NCBI RefSeq assembly: GCF_030464345.1
Contig: NZ_VCYH01000003.1
Span: 285,827-349,826, forward strand
DNA length: 64,000 nucleotides
Direction: 5' to 3'
Origin: Methanoculleus frigidifontis
GTDB lineage: Archaea > Halobacteriota > Methanomicrobia > Methanomicrobiales > Methanoculleaceae
Of the stretch, positions 8,934 through 18,592 are shown in pieces (position 1 is the first letter of the stretch; each line of letters begins with the position of its first letter). A model generated the notes under the pieces. The model did not search any database. It saw only the letters and a program-made list of their open reading frames with translations, and was not told where the DNA came from. A program made the translations under genes and the position numbers.

Positions 8934-9665
8934 ATGATCGCTATAGCTGTAGATATGGAGATTGCCGGGTTCATCCGGGAGATGGAGCGGATTGCAGACC
9001 CGTGTCTGGCGGAAGAGTTCGACTGCGGGCGGATCGGGCTCATCGTCGAGGGGAAACCCGAGGTCGGGACCGTCTGCTGCGCCCTCGACGCTACAGAGGC
9101 CGTCGTCGACCGCGCAGCGGCGCTGGAAGCGGATATGCTGGTCGTTCACCATACGCCCCTCTGGCAGCCCCTCACCGCTGTTCGGGGAGCGACGATGCGC
9201 CTCCTTCGGGCGGTGCTCGACGCCGGGATGAACCTCTATGTGATGCACACCAACTTCGACCGTGCGCCGGGCGGCGTCAACGACACGCTTGCGGCGATCC
9301 TCGATCTCGAGAACGCCGAACCGATGTCGCTCGGTGTCGTGGGGGATTGCCGGATATCGCTCGACGAGATCGGGCGGCGGCTCGGCCATGGGGGGCTGCG
9401 GGTATGGGGGGAGATCGACCGCGCCGAGAGGCTTGCGGTCATCGGCGGAAGCGGGTTCGATCCCGCGTTCATCGCCGAGGCAGCCGACCTCGGCGCGGAC
9501 GCCTTCCTCTCCGCGGAGCTGAAGCACAGCGTCGCCCGGGCAGCGCCCATCCCCTGCATCGAGGCGACCCACTACGCTCTCGAGGCACCTGCCATGGAAG
9601 CACTTGCGGGCCGCATGAGCTGGCATTTTATCCCCGATCCGCCATACGTGGTACTGGTACCATGA
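8934..9665 (+). CDS. Nif3-like dinuclear metal centre protein
   Basis: 243 residues, the usual size of compact NIF3/YbgI proteins. Metal-ligand signatures are present: VVHHTPLW near residue 69, MHTNFD near 103 and the C-terminal ATHYALE near 215. The family binds two metals and is often annotated as GTP cyclohydrolase 1 type 2; its physiological reaction is unsettled. The start at 8934 precedes another possible ATG at 8955. It overlaps the next gene by four bases (ATGA). Confidence 0.9.
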   Translation: MIAIAVDMEIAGFIREMERIADPCLAEEFDCGRIGLIVEGKPEVGTVCCALDATEAVVDRAAALEADMLVVHHTPLWQPLTAVRGATMRLLRAVLDAGMNLYVMHTNFDRAPGGVNDTLAAILDLENAEPMSLGVVGDCRISLDEIGRRLGHGGLRVWGEIDRAERLAVIGGSGFDPAFIAEAADLGADAFLSAELKHSVARAAPIPCIEATHYALEAPAMEALAGRMSWHFIPDPPYVVLVP

Positions 9666-9979
9666 GTCTGCTGCCGCCGCCGGCCGGCCGGGAGAGAATC
9701 CTGGACCCGGCGTTTCGCGAGCGGATGGTCGCCCGACACGGGGAGCGCGGCAGGAAGGCGCTCCGTGCGGTCGAAGACGGCAGGGTGAAGCGCTACCGCG
9801 ACTTCTTCGTCGTCGTGGGCAGGAGCAGCGAGTACGTCGTGGAGGCGGACTTCTGCACCTGCAGCGATTTCATCTTCCGCGGCCGCGAGTGCTGGCATAT
9901 TCTTGCCGTGCAGGTAGCGGAGCAGACCGGGCTCTACGAATCCTACGACCTCTGGTACCAGGACACCTGGCAGCCGTAA
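9662..9979 (+). CDS. SWIM zinc-finger protein
   Basis: 105 residues. A SWIM-type CxCx(n)CxH motif is clear: CTCSDF then ECWHI (about residues 71-83). SWIM domains bind zinc and occur in DNA- or protein-binding contexts; small archaeal SWIM proteins have unknown function, though some accompany recombination systems elsewhere. The ATG overlaps the Nif3 stop, so co-translation is likely. The N-terminal half is basic (RHGERGRKALRAVEDGRVKR). Confidence 0.85.
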   Translation: MSLLPPPAGRERILDPAFRERMVARHGERGRKALRAVEDGRVKRYRDFFVVVGRSSEYVVEADFCTCSDFIFRGRECWHILAVQVAEQTGLYESYDLWYQDTWQP

Positions 9980-10040
9980 CGGCAGAGTAAAAACACATTT
10001 ATCAGTCGCAGAAGAATAAGTTACCAATACGTGATTCTCA

Positions 10041-12782
10041 ATGCTCGAGGAAGAATATACGCTTGACTATTTTCGATCCCAGGGTCTTATACGGAAGGAG
10101 TGCACGAAGTGCGGGGCGGCATTCTGGACACGTGACCCTGACCGTGAGTTCTGCGGGGATGCCCCCTGCGTACGCTACGACTTTATCGGAAGCCCCGTCT
10201 TCAACCCCCACACCGTGGACGAGATGCGGGAAGCATTCCTCTCCTTCTTTGAACGCCACGGGCACACCCGGCTTGAGCGCTATCCCGTGGCCGCCCGGTG
10301 GAGGGACGATATCTACCTGACCATCGCCTCCATCGCGGACTTCCAGCCGTTCGTGACGAGCGGTGTCGTTCCGCCGCCGGCGAACCCGCTGACCATCTCC
10401 CAGCCCTGCATCCGCTTAAACGACCTCGACTCGGTCGGCCGCTCCGGCCGCCACCTGACGCAGTTTGAGATGATGGCGCACCACGCCTTCAATACCCCGG
10501 GCGAGGAGCTCTACTGGAAGGACGAGACCGTAGCCCTCTGTGAGGAGTTTATTGCCTCCATCGGCGGCGATCTCGCCGCCGTCACCTACAAGGAGCACCC
10601 CTGGATCGGCGGCGGGAACGCCGGAGCGTCGGTTGAGGTGCTGATCGGCGGCCTTGAGGTCGCCACGCTGGTCTTCATGAACCTCGGGCGCGAGAAGACC
10701 GCTCACCCGCCGGTGGAGCTCGACGGGACGCCGTACTACCCGATGGATCTGCGGATCGTCGATACCGGCTACGGGCTCGAACGCTTTGTCTGGGCGTCGC
10801 GCGGGTCGCCGACGATATACGACGCGGTCTTCCCCGAGATGGTGAGCCGCCTGATGCACTCCGCAAATCTCGAGTATCTCCTTGATAATGCTGAGTTCAC
10901 AAAGATCCTCGGGCTGAATGCGCGGTTTGCCGGAGTCATGGACATCTCCGGGACGAACCTCTACAAACTCCGCAAAAGGGTGGCGGAGGCGATCGATGTC
11001 CCGCTCGAGAAGCTCGAGCGGATGATCGGCCCTATCGAGAAGGTTTACGCCATCGCCGACCACACCCGGTGCCTGGCCTATATGCTCGGCGACTGTATCG
11101 TCCCGTCGAACGTCCGCGAGGGATATCTCGCCCGCCTGGTGCTCCGCCGCACCCTCCGGATGATGAACGACATCCGGGTGGAGGACGACCTTGCAGACCT
11201 GATCGAGCAGCAGATGCGGACGGTGGGCCTGGATGCCTTTGATCAGGACCTCGATGTCGTCCGCGAGATCGTTGCGAACGAGGTCGGCCGGTATGCGGCC
11301 ACGCTCGAGCGCGGGACGCGGATCGTCCAGAAGATCGCGAAGTCCTACAAGAAGAAGAGCGAGCGGGTTCCGCTCGCCGAGGTGATCACCCTCTACGACT
11401 CCCACGGCATTCCGCCCGAGATGATCCGGGAGGTTGCAGCGGCCGAGGGAGCGGTCGTCGAGGTGCCGGACAACTTCTACTCCCTGATTGCGGATATCCA
11501 CTCGGAATCGCAGAAGGACGAGGCCGCCGACCCGTTCGCCGCCTACCGCGAGCGGGTGGAGTCGCTCCCGCCGACGAAGAAGCTCTACTACGATCTTCCT
11601 GCCGAGATCGAGTTCGAGGCGATGGTGCTGGACTACTTCGACGGGTTTGTCGTCCTCGACCAGTCGCTCTTCTACCCTGAAGGCGGCGGCCAGCCCTCGG
11701 ACACCGGCACCCTGGTCGCCTCGGATAGCATGGTCCGCATCGAGGAGGCGATCAAACTCGGCGAGGTTGTCCTGCACCGGGTGAAGGGCGGAAGCCTGAA
11801 ACGCGGAGAGCGGGTCAAGGGGATGGTCGATGAGGAGCGGCGCTGGTCGCTGATGCGGCACCACACCGCCACCCACGTCCTGCTCCACGCCGCAAAGGCC
11901 GTGCTCGGTGCGCACGTCCACCAGGCCGGCGCACAGAAGGGGAGTGAGACCTCCCGGCTGGATGTCAGGCACTACCGGCACATCACCCCGGACGAACTGC
12001 GCCGGATCGAGATCGAGGCCAACCGGATGGTGATGGCCGATATCCCGATCTATATCAGGATTGAAGAGCGCACCCGTGCCGAGCAGAAGTACGGGTTCGT
12101 CCTCTACCAGGGCGGCGTGCCGCCCGGCAGGGATATCCGGACGGTGCAGGTCGGCGGAGACGTGCAGGCCTGTGCGGGTACGCACTGCCGCACGACCGGT
12201 GAGATCGGCCCGATCAAGGTAGTCGCCGTCGAGCATATCCAGGACGGCGTCGAGCGGCTCGTCTTTGCCGCCGGCATCGCCGCCGTCTACGCCATGCAGC
12301 ACCTCGAGGATCTCCTCCGCTCCTCCGCCGAGGTGGTGAGCGTCCAGCCCGAGAACCTCCCTGCCACCGTGGCGCGGTTCTTCGGCGAGTGGAAGGATCA
12401 GAAAAAGGAGATCGAGCGGCTGCGCCAGAAGGTCGTCGATCTCGAGCTGCAGAGCCTGGAGGGCGAGGTCGTCGAGGGCGTGCAGGTCGTGGTGCGACGG
12501 GTCGATGCGGCCGCAAAGGAGCTCGTTGCGCTCGCGAGCAGCATCTCGGACGCAGGCGGCGTCGCCCTCCTCGTCGGTGCGAATGAGAAGGCGACCGTCG
12601 TCGCCGCCTCCGGCAGCCCCGCGGTGAACGCGGCAGAGATCGTCCGCGAGGTCTGCGGCATCCTCGGCGGACGCGGCGGCGGCAAACCGACGCTGGCGCA
12701 GGGCGGCGGGCCCGACACCGCAAAGATTGATATCGCCCTTGAGAAAGGGCGGGCGCAGATACTCGAAACACTGTATGGTTGA
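10041..12782 (+). CDS. alaS: Alanyl-tRNA synthetase, archaeal type
   Basis: 913 residues, archaeal length. Order: an archaeal N-terminal extension with CTKCGAAFW (about 20), the class II aminoacylation core, a tRNA-recognition helical region, the editing domain with HHTATHVLLHAA (about residue 615) and CAGTHC (about 714), a coiled segment, and a C-terminal C-Ala domain ending GGRGGGKPTLAQGGG. It charges tRNA-Ala and clears Ser/Gly mischarging. A TATA-like CATTTATC sits about 40 bases upstream. The stop overlaps the next gene's start. Confidence 0.97.
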   Translation: MLEEEYTLDYFRSQGLIRKECTKCGAAFWTRDPDREFCGDAPCVRYDFIGSPVFNPHTVDEMREAFLSFFERHGHTRLERYPVAARWRDDIYLTIASIADFQPFVTSGVVPPPANPLTISQPCIRLNDLDSVGRSGRHLTQFEMMAHHAFNTPGEELYWKDETVALCEEFIASIGGDLAAVTYKEHPWIGGGNAGASVEVLIGGLEVATLVFMNLGREKTAHPPVELDGTPYYPMDLRIVDTGYGLERFVWASRGSPTIYDAVFPEMVSRLMHSANLEYLLDNAEFTKILGLNARFAGVMDISGTNLYKLRKRVAEAIDVPLEKLERMIGPIEKVYAIADHTRCLAYMLGDCIVPSNVREGYLARLVLRRTLRMMNDIRVEDDLADLIEQQMRTVGLDAFDQDLDVVREIVANEVGRYAATLERGTRIVQKIAKSYKKKSERVPLAEVITLYDSHGIPPEMIREVAAAEGAVVEVPDNFYSLIADIHSESQKDEAADPFAAYRERVESLPPTKKLYYDLPAEIEFEAMVLDYFDGFVVLDQSLFYPEGGGQPSDTGTLVASDSMVRIEEAIKLGEVVLHRVKGGSLKRGERVKGMVDEERRWSLMRHHTATHVLLHAAKAVLGAHVHQAGAQKGSETSRLDVRHYRHITPDELRRIEIEANRMVMADIPIYIRIEERTRAEQKYGFVLYQGGVPPGRDIRTVQVGGDVQACAGTHCRTTGEIGPIKVVAVEHIQDGVERLVFAAGIAAVYAMQHLEDLLRSSAEVVSVQPENLPATVARFFGEWKDQKKEIERLRQKVVDLELQSLEGEVVEGVQVVVRRVDAAAKELVALASSISDAGGVALLVGANEKATVVAASGSPAVNAAEIVREVCGILGGRGGGKPTLAQGGGPDTAKIDIALEKGRAQILETLYG

Positions 12783-13455
12783 CGACGTTGTTGTACTGCA
12801 GCCCGGCGACGAGCGGGCGAAGAAAGTTGCCAAGGCGATGGCGAGCCAGACAGCCACCGATATGATCCGGGCGTTCGGTGAACGGCCCATGACCTCGACC
12901 GAGGTCGCGGAGTTTCTGGCGATCCCGATCACCACCGCGAGTTACCATATCGAGCACCTCCTCGAAGCGGGTATTCTCCAGGTCGCCGATACCCGTTGGA
13001 GCAAGAAGGGGCGCGAGGTGAAGATCTACGGCCTGACGAACCAGGTGCTGATCATCGCCCCGCCGGTGAGCGATCTCCGCTCGGTGCTGCAGAAGTACAC
13101 GGCGCTCTTCGGCGTCTTCCTCCTCCTGAGCATGGCGCTCTTCAGCCTTCTCCCGGTCGCGCTGCCCGATGCCGGTATGCCGGCCAATGACGGCAGTCTC
13201 CTGTCCGTCCCGGAGCAGTACGCGCCGCCCGCTACGGGCGGCGGAGAGATCGCGGAGAGAACCTTCGGAGCACCGTCGACCGCCGACAAGGCGCTCGAAG
13301 TCCCGCCGGTCCCCTTCGCATCCCTGACGGTTCACGATCTCGTGATGGCGTTCTTCTTCGGCGGGTGCCTGGTGCTGCTTGCCCTGATGCTCTACGAGCT
13401 CCATTACTGGTGGCGCTCGGCACCGCGGGATCTCCTGCGGAAGAACGGGCGATAA
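12775..13455 (+). CDS. ArsR-like HTH regulator with two transmembrane helices
   Basis: 226 residues. The N-terminal winged helix (about 10-90) has the classic ArsR pattern TEVAEFLAIPITTASYHIEHL. Two hydrophobic helices follow, FGVFLLLSMALFSLLPVA near 120 and VMAFFFGGCLVLLALML near 205, with about 60 mainly extracytoplasmic residues between them. It is therefore a membrane-anchored one-component regulator; the ligand is unknown. The ATG overlaps the alaS stop by 8 bases, so it is co-expressed with alaS. A T6 tract follows the stop. Confidence 0.85.
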   Translation: MVDDVVVLQPGDERAKKVAKAMASQTATDMIRAFGERPMTSTEVAEFLAIPITTASYHIEHLLEAGILQVADTRWSKKGREVKIYGLTNQVLIIAPPVSDLRSVLQKYTALFGVFLLLSMALFSLLPVALPDAGMPANDGSLLSVPEQYAPPATGGGEIAERTFGAPSTADKALEVPPVPFASLTVHDLVMAFFFGGCLVLLALMLYELHYWWRSAPRDLLRKNGR

Positions 13456-13458
13456 ATC

Positions 13459-13464
13459 TTTTTT
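13459..13464 (+). terminator. T6 tract after the alaS operon
   Basis: Six T residues begin four bases past the stop codon, consistent with an archaeal U-tract terminator. Confidence 0.4.
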
Positions 13465-13665
13465 GAAGAGACCCCGTGAATCCGGGTGTGGGGGGGGCGT
13501 GCGAGTCCGCCCTGGGCAGATCACGAACGCGTCCCAGAAGTATTCGTGGATGGAAACGGTCGATCTGGATAGACACAGTCCTCTTGGCTCTCTCAAAAAA
13601 GGTGCAGCTGAGGCAGAACCTACAAGCACGATATTTCCGGGGGTATCGCGTGAGGGAAGGGTGCG

Positions 13666-14069
13666 GGAGGGGGCGAGCCCCATGAGCGCTACCGTGCCCT
13701 ATGGGTGCACCGAAATTCCTGGTGCTATCGGCGGGGTTTGGGCACTTGATGAGGTTCCATCTCTTGCTCCGGATGGCCGCAATCCGGGGTATTCGGGGGC
13801 ACGGCTTTCCCCTGGGTATCGCCATGACTGCCCCCGCCCCTTGAGGGGCAGGGTTGATGCTGTCTGTGGATCTTTGCGGGAGACAGGGGAGGGGAAAACC
13901 CCTCCCCGGGGGGCGCTTAGCCGCCACGGTTCACGGCATGGGGAGACGCCCGGGAAAAAGGTCGTCCCCCGAACAAGCCCGGTCCGGCACCAGCCCGGTC
14001 AGGGGAAGAACGCGGTATACGCTTGAATCCTCTTAGCTAAGGGTAGCGCTCATGGGGGTCTCCCCCTCC
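13666..14069. repeat. 404-bp non-coding element with 28-bp terminal inverted repeats
   Basis: The left end (13666-13693) and the reverse complement of the right end (14042-14069) match at 26 of 28 positions; the ends begin GGAGGGGG and finish CCCCCTCC. Inside are a perfect 9-bp stem with AAAA loop (13886-13907) and a GCCCC/GGGGC palindrome (13836-13849). No target-site duplication and no protein gene are visible. A MITE-like element or a large structured transcript are the alternatives. Confidence 0.6.
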
Positions 14070-14303
14070 TGCCGGAGAATAGTGGGACGACCTCCGCATG
14101 TCGCAGGTCGGGCCTCTGATGCACCTGCTGTTCTCGCGGGAGATCGGTGGAGACGCTTCGATCCCTGATAGGGTGGCCGGTTTTTCCGCCACAACGGCCC
14201 GCGTTCGCCAACCGGCAGGGCTTCGCGATTTGCTGCAGAACCTCAAAAGCCGCTTTTCGGGCAGCGTACCTGCCTGGGTGCGCAGAAAAAAAAGGTTGGT
14301 GTA

Positions 14304-15608
14304 TTACATCCGCTTGCGGACGGCGAGGATCAGCCCGAAGACCGCAAGCGCGCCGAGTGCCGCGAAGGGCAGCGCACCGGCCTGCGTCGGGGTCGAGATC
14401 GGGTTTAAGGAGGCCGAGACGTAGGAGGTGCTGCCTGCGTTCACCTGGACGGCGTCGGACCAGTCCTGGTACCCGGAGACCTTCACCGCCACCACGTGCG
14501 ACCCGGTGGCGACGCCGGTCAGGGTCAGGGGCGTGATGCCCTTATAGGCATCGTCGAGGTAGACGTTCGCGCCGGACGGTGAGGACGAGACCGAGATCGA
14601 GCCGGTCGGGCCCGGCGGGAGCGGGGTCATCGCGACCGATACGGGTGTGGTCACGCCGGACTGGACGCTCACGGAGGTCGAGTAGTCCTGGTACCCGGAG
14701 AGCGACAGCGTCACAGTGTGGCTTCCCGCGGTGAGGCTGCCGACGACGAGTGCCTGGCCGTCGGAGGTCTGTCCCTTATACACCCCGTCAACCGAGACGC
14801 TCGCGCCGGAGGGCGACGAGGTCACGGAGATGTATCCCGGGTTCTGGTCAGGGATCGGGTGCATCTGGGCGTTGACGTACGAGGTGACGCCCGGCGAGAC
14901 GCTGACGGTCGTCTTCCAGTCGTAGTAGCCGTTCAGGTCGAGCTCGATGTTGTGGCTCTTTGCCGAGACGCCGGAGAGCGTCAGCGGGGTCTTGCCCTTA
15001 TAGGTCGCGTCCATGTAGACGTAGGCGCCGGAGGGGTTCGAGTTGATGACAATGCTGCCCGGCTGCGAGATGGCCTGCAGCGGGAAGAGGACGCTCGTCG
15101 TCTTGCCCGAGGTCACGCTCACCGTCGTCTGGTAGGGCTGATACCCGGGCATGTCGGCCTCCATCTGGTAAGACCCGGGCGACAGGTCGCTGATCGTCAG
15201 CGGGGTGATGCCGCGGTAGTTGCCGTTTACGTAGATGGCGGCTCCCGAGGGTGTCGAGGTCGCGGAGATCGAACCGGTGGTGGCCAGCGGGTTGAGCGTC
15301 ACGTAGACGTCGACGGTCTCACCGGCGGCGGGGCTTCCCGGGAGACTGTTGGCGACCGACTGGTATCCCGGCATCTCGACCCGGTAGGCCTGGTACGGCG
15401 TTCCCGTCGTGTAGACCGGTACCGAGAGGACGCCCTGGGCGATCTGGCCCTTGTATTCGCCGTCGATGTAGACTGATGCACCGTTCACGTTGCAGTGGAA
15501 GGTGTACCAGCCCTCGTCCCCGCCGATACCCGCTGCTGCAGACGGGATACCGGCGATGAGGACGAGCAATGCCAGCCCGATGATCGGGCATGCTGTTGTC
15601 TTCTTCAT
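14304..15608 (-). CDS. Secreted PEGA-repeat surface protein
   Basis: 434 residues. A signal peptide (ACPIIGLALLVLIAGIPSAAA) precedes five PEGA repeats of about 70 residues, each with SxPSGA.VY.DG.YKG.TPL and a GYQ.Y...V.V core; the first is more diverged. The C-terminus is a Ser/Thr/Pro spacer, a hydrophobic helix (LPFAALGALAVFGLILAV) and RKRM, so the protein is membrane-anchored and faces outward. PEGA domains are found in archaeal S-layer-associated proteins. It is monocistronic with an AT-rich upstream region. Confidence 0.9.
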   Translation of the reverse strand: MKKTTACPIIGLALLVLIAGIPSAAAGIGGDEGWYTFHCNVNGASVYIDGEYKGQIAQGVLSVPVYTTGTPYQAYRVEMPGYQSVANSLPGSPAAGETVDVYVTLNPLATTGSISATSTPSGAAIYVNGNYRGITPLTISDLSPGSYQMEADMPGYQPYQTTVSVTSGKTTSVLFPLQAISQPGSIVINSNPSGAYVYMDATYKGKTPLTLSGVSAKSHNIELDLNGYYDWKTTVSVSPGVTSYVNAQMHPIPDQNPGYISVTSSPSGASVSVDGVYKGQTSDGQALVVGSLTAGSHTVTLSLSGYQDYSTSVSVQSGVTTPVSVAMTPLPPGPTGSISVSSSPSGANVYLDDAYKGITPLTLTGVATGSHVVAVKVSGYQDWSDAVQVNAGSTSYVSASLNPISTPTQAGALPFAALGALAVFGLILAVRKRM

Positions 15609-15862
15609 TCTTTCACCACGAAAACAATTATCCCATCTTGCTTTTGAAATATTAACCCTTTCTATTAAATCTCCTGATTATCTTCGTATTTTTGGGGATT
15701 GCAGGCACGTTACAGAGCACGCTTCGGTGTTCGGGCGATGAGAAGTTTCCTCCCTCTTTCCTTCCGTTTCCGGAGCCGCCGATCTCCCGCCGCACCCGAT
15801 CGCCGGAGAGTGGTGCAGGATAAAATCAAAACTCTGATTAGGTGCACCATCGACATTTCTGC

Positions 15863-17710
15863 ATGGTGCGATATTCTGTCACGATGAGTGACACCCTTGC
15901 GGAACGGATCGACGAGGCACGGGGCGCCCGTGATGTTTCCCGGTCCGAGTGGATCAATGAGGTCTGCACAGCATACCTCAACGGTGCACCGGCGTTCGGG
16001 GATCATCCGACGGTCGCCGCATCACCTGGAAACGGTGGTGCACCGGGGCGGAAGCACAATATGCTCGACTACGACGAGACCAATGCGGAGTTTTCGATCC
16101 ATGTCCCGCAGCACTTCAACTTCGGCTACGACGTCATCGACCGGTGGGCCGAGACCGACCGGAACAAGCTCGCCATGATCTGGGTGAACCAGCAGGGAGA
16201 CGAGAAGAAATACTCCTTCCGGGACTTAAAGAACCTCTCGAACGGCGCCGCCAACATCCTGCTGAAGTACGGGATCATGAAGGGCGACCGCGTGATGCTC
16301 ATGCTTCCCCGCGTGCCGGAGTGGTGGATCTTCGTCATTGCCCTCACAAAGCTCGGTGCGGTCTTCTGCCCCTGCCCGACGATGCTGACGCCGAAGGACA
16401 TCAAGTACCGAGTGAACGCCGGGAAGTTCAAGATGGTCATCACGAACAGTGAGAACGCCGACAAGGTCGATGCGATCTGCAACGAATGTCCGTCCCTGAC
16501 GAAGCGGTTCCTGGTGGACGGCGAACGGCAGGGCTGGGCGAGCTATCCGCACGAGATCGATTATCCCGCTCCGGTCTCGCACCACTCGGTGAGCATGCCG
16601 GTCGGCAAGAAGACGAGAGCCACCGATCCGATGCTGATCTACTTCACCTCCGGCACCACCGGCAACGCAAAGATGGTGCTCCACGACCAGAGCTACCCGC
16701 TCGGGCATATCGTGACCGCCGGGCTCTGGCAGGACGTCGGCGAGCACGACCTGCACTTCACCTTCTCGGATACCGGGTGGGCGAAGTGCGCCTGGGGCAA
16801 GATTTTCGGGCAGTGGATCCAGGGATCCTGTCAGTTCGTCTACGACATCCGCGGGAAGTTCGAGGCGACGGAGCTCCTTCCCCTCATCGAGCGCTACGAG
16901 GTGACCACCCTCTGCTGTCCGCCGACGGTCTACCGGATGCTGATCCTGGCCGACCTCGACAAGTTTGACTTCCGCTACCTGCGCCACTGCTGCAGTGCCG
17001 GCGAACCCTTAAACCCGGAGGTGATCCGGGTCTGGAAGGAGGGCACGGGGCTTACGATCTACGAGGGCTACGGGCAGACCGAGACGGCCTGCTGTATCGC
17101 CACCTTCCCGTGCATGCAGAACAAGCCCGGCTCGATGGGGAAACCCTCGCCGGGATGGCGGATCGAGCTCCACGATGACGACGGAAACCCTGTCTCCGTC
17201 GGAGACGAGGGGCGGATCGCCATCAGCCTCGATCCCCGGCCGCCGGGTCTCTTCGTCGAGTACCTCGACAACCCGGAGGCCAACCGCGAGTCGTTCGTCA
17301 ACGGATTTTACTATACCGGCGACAAGGCCTACCGGGATAAGGACGGCTACTTCTGGTTCGTCGGCCGCGACGACGACGTCATCAAATCGTCGGGTTACCG
17401 GATCGGCCCCTTCGAGGTCGAGAGCGCTCTCCTCGAGCACCCGGCCGTCCAGGAGTCTGCCGTGGTCGGGTCGCCCGATCTCCTCCGCGGGATGATCGTC
17501 AAGGCGTTCGTCGTCTTAAATCCCGGGTTCGAGCCGTCGGAGTCATTGGTGAGGGAGTTGCAGAACTATGTGCGGAATACGACCGCCCCCTACAAGTACC
17601 CCCGCTCGATCGAGTTCGTGCCGGAACTGCCAAAGACGCTCTCGGGCAAGATCAAGCGGAACGTCCTGCGCGAACAGGAACTGCAGCGGCTGGCGAACGG
17701 CCAGGAATAA
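15863..17710 (+). CDS. Acyl-CoA synthetase with N-terminal ribbon-helix-helix domain
   Basis: 615 residues. Residues 1-41 (strand VRYSVTMSD, then two helices with RSEWINEV) form a typical RHH DNA-binding unit; a Gly/Pro/Ala-rich linker (about 42-65) leads to a complete AMP-forming acyl-CoA synthetase from M67. Core motifs are all present: YFTSGTTGNAKMV, YGQTET, YTGDKAYRDKDGYFWF, KSSGYRIGP and the catalytic Lys in LSGKIKR. It resembles medium-chain acyl-CoA synthetases of methanogens. The ATG at 15863 is needed for the RHH strand and sits about 40 bases after ATAAAAT. The frame is uninterrupted across the junction. Confidence 0.9.
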   Translation: MVRYSVTMSDTLAERIDEARGARDVSRSEWINEVCTAYLNGAPAFGDHPTVAASPGNGGAPGRKHNMLDYDETNAEFSIHVPQHFNFGYDVIDRWAETDRNKLAMIWVNQQGDEKKYSFRDLKNLSNGAANILLKYGIMKGDRVMLMLPRVPEWWIFVIALTKLGAVFCPCPTMLTPKDIKYRVNAGKFKMVITNSENADKVDAICNECPSLTKRFLVDGERQGWASYPHEIDYPAPVSHHSVSMPVGKKTRATDPMLIYFTSGTTGNAKMVLHDQSYPLGHIVTAGLWQDVGEHDLHFTFSDTGWAKCAWGKIFGQWIQGSCQFVYDIRGKFEATELLPLIERYEVTTLCCPPTVYRMLILADLDKFDFRYLRHCCSAGEPLNPEVIRVWKEGTGLTIYEGYGQTETACCIATFPCMQNKPGSMGKPSPGWRIELHDDDGNPVSVGDEGRIAISLDPRPPGLFVEYLDNPEANRESFVNGFYYTGDKAYRDKDGYFWFVGRDDDVIKSSGYRIGPFEVESALLEHPAVQESAVVGSPDLLRGMIVKAFVVLNPGFEPSESLVRELQNYVRNTTAPYKYPRSIEFVPELPKTLSGKIKRNVLREQELQRLANGQE

Positions 17711-17718
17711 TTTTTTTT
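17711..17718 (+). terminator. T8 tract after acyl-CoA synthetase
   Basis: Eight consecutive T residues follow the stop codon immediately, a good archaeal termination signal. Confidence 0.55.
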
Positions 17719-17773
17719 GGGCTCTTGCGGGATGATTGGCAGATGTGCCGCCACGAGAGACTCTGGTCCCCCG

Positions 17774-18472
17774 CTATCGTTTTTTCAGTCTCACAATCAC
17801 GATGACGGGATGTTCCTTATCATCATCCAGTTCTTCAAAAAAGCCGTCGATCACAAACCCGGCATCAAACCCCAGTTGGAAAATCTCCTGCAACGGCCTG
17901 TGGTAATAATACTGCAAAATCGGCTGTCTTCTGATAGCTTCCCCTTCATGAACGCAGGGTGTCCGGTATGTATCCTGCGGCTTCACAAAGCAGGGATGAT
18001 GCGTCGAAAAGACAAATATTCCCCCGGGCTTCAGCATTTCACCTACTGCCCGGAACAGCGGTTCGATATCAGCGATGTCCATAACCGCCATGTTTGCAAC
18101 CGCTTTATCGAACGGTCTCCCCGGTTCCAGGGACCGCAGCTGCGCACTGTCCGTAGCGTCGCAGACATGAAACGCTATCCTGTCCAGGTATGCCGAACGG
18201 CGTCGTTTTGCGTGGGCGATCATCTTTTCGCTGTAATCGAATGCAACAACCTCGGCGCCTTTTTCCGCAAGCCGCTGTGAAAAATTGCCGTTCCCGCAGG
18301 CGATATCCAGCACCAGTTCTCCTGCGCGAATATCGAGCGATTGCTCCGTACGGGGGCGTACGATAGTGCAGTGAAAAACATTGGCCGTATCACCCATTCT
18401 CGCATCCCAGAAATCGGCATTCATTTCCCATCGTCGTCTGCTCTCTTCTGTTGTATCTGAGAAAGTATGCAT
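17774..18472 (-). CDS. Class I SAM-dependent methyltransferase
   Basis: 232 residues. Motif I is ELVLDIACGNGNFSQ (about residue 50), motif II VVAFDYSEKMI, and the later core GRPFDKAVANMAVMDI and MLKPGGIFVFSTHH. This is the UbiE/COQ5-like small-molecule methyltransferase fold; the C-terminal part (PILQYYYHRPLQEIF) may form the substrate pocket. The substrate cannot be assigned. Stand-alone gene, convergent with the acyl-CoA synthetase. Confidence 0.88.
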   Translation of the reverse strand: MHTFSDTTEESRRRWEMNADFWDARMGDTANVFHCTIVRPRTEQSLDIRAGELVLDIACGNGNFSQRLAEKGAEVVAFDYSEKMIAHAKRRRSAYLDRIAFHVCDATDSAQLRSLEPGRPFDKAVANMAVMDIADIEPLFRAVGEMLKPGGIFVFSTHHPCFVKPQDTYRTPCVHEGEAIRRQPILQYYYHRPLQEIFQLGFDAGFVIDGFFEELDDDKEHPVIVIVRLKKR

Positions 18473-18592
18473 GATTCACATTGATCAGGGGACGCGATAA
18501 GGGCTTTGCGCTCGCCGTGGCTCGCATACTACAACGTGCGGCCTTTTACCCGTGCTGCGGCCGTTTTTTGGGAAAAGATATATCCGGCCGAT

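Larger units (their letters stand above)
13456..14303. other. 848-bp intergenic region without credible genes
   Basis: No frame here shows coding character; the open frames are short, arginine/glycine-rich GC shadows. The main content is the inverted-repeat element at 13666-14069. GC-rich palindromes lie inside it. Confidence 0.7.

Noticed and set aside
10416..12935. An 839-residue open frame antisense to alaS
   Set aside because: High-GC DNA keeps the antisense frame open; the translation has no domain character and fully overlaps a certain gene.
13463..14026. A 187-residue frame inside the inverted-repeat element
   Set aside because: Arg/Gly/Pro-rich GC shadow spanning palindromes; no domain and no start signal.
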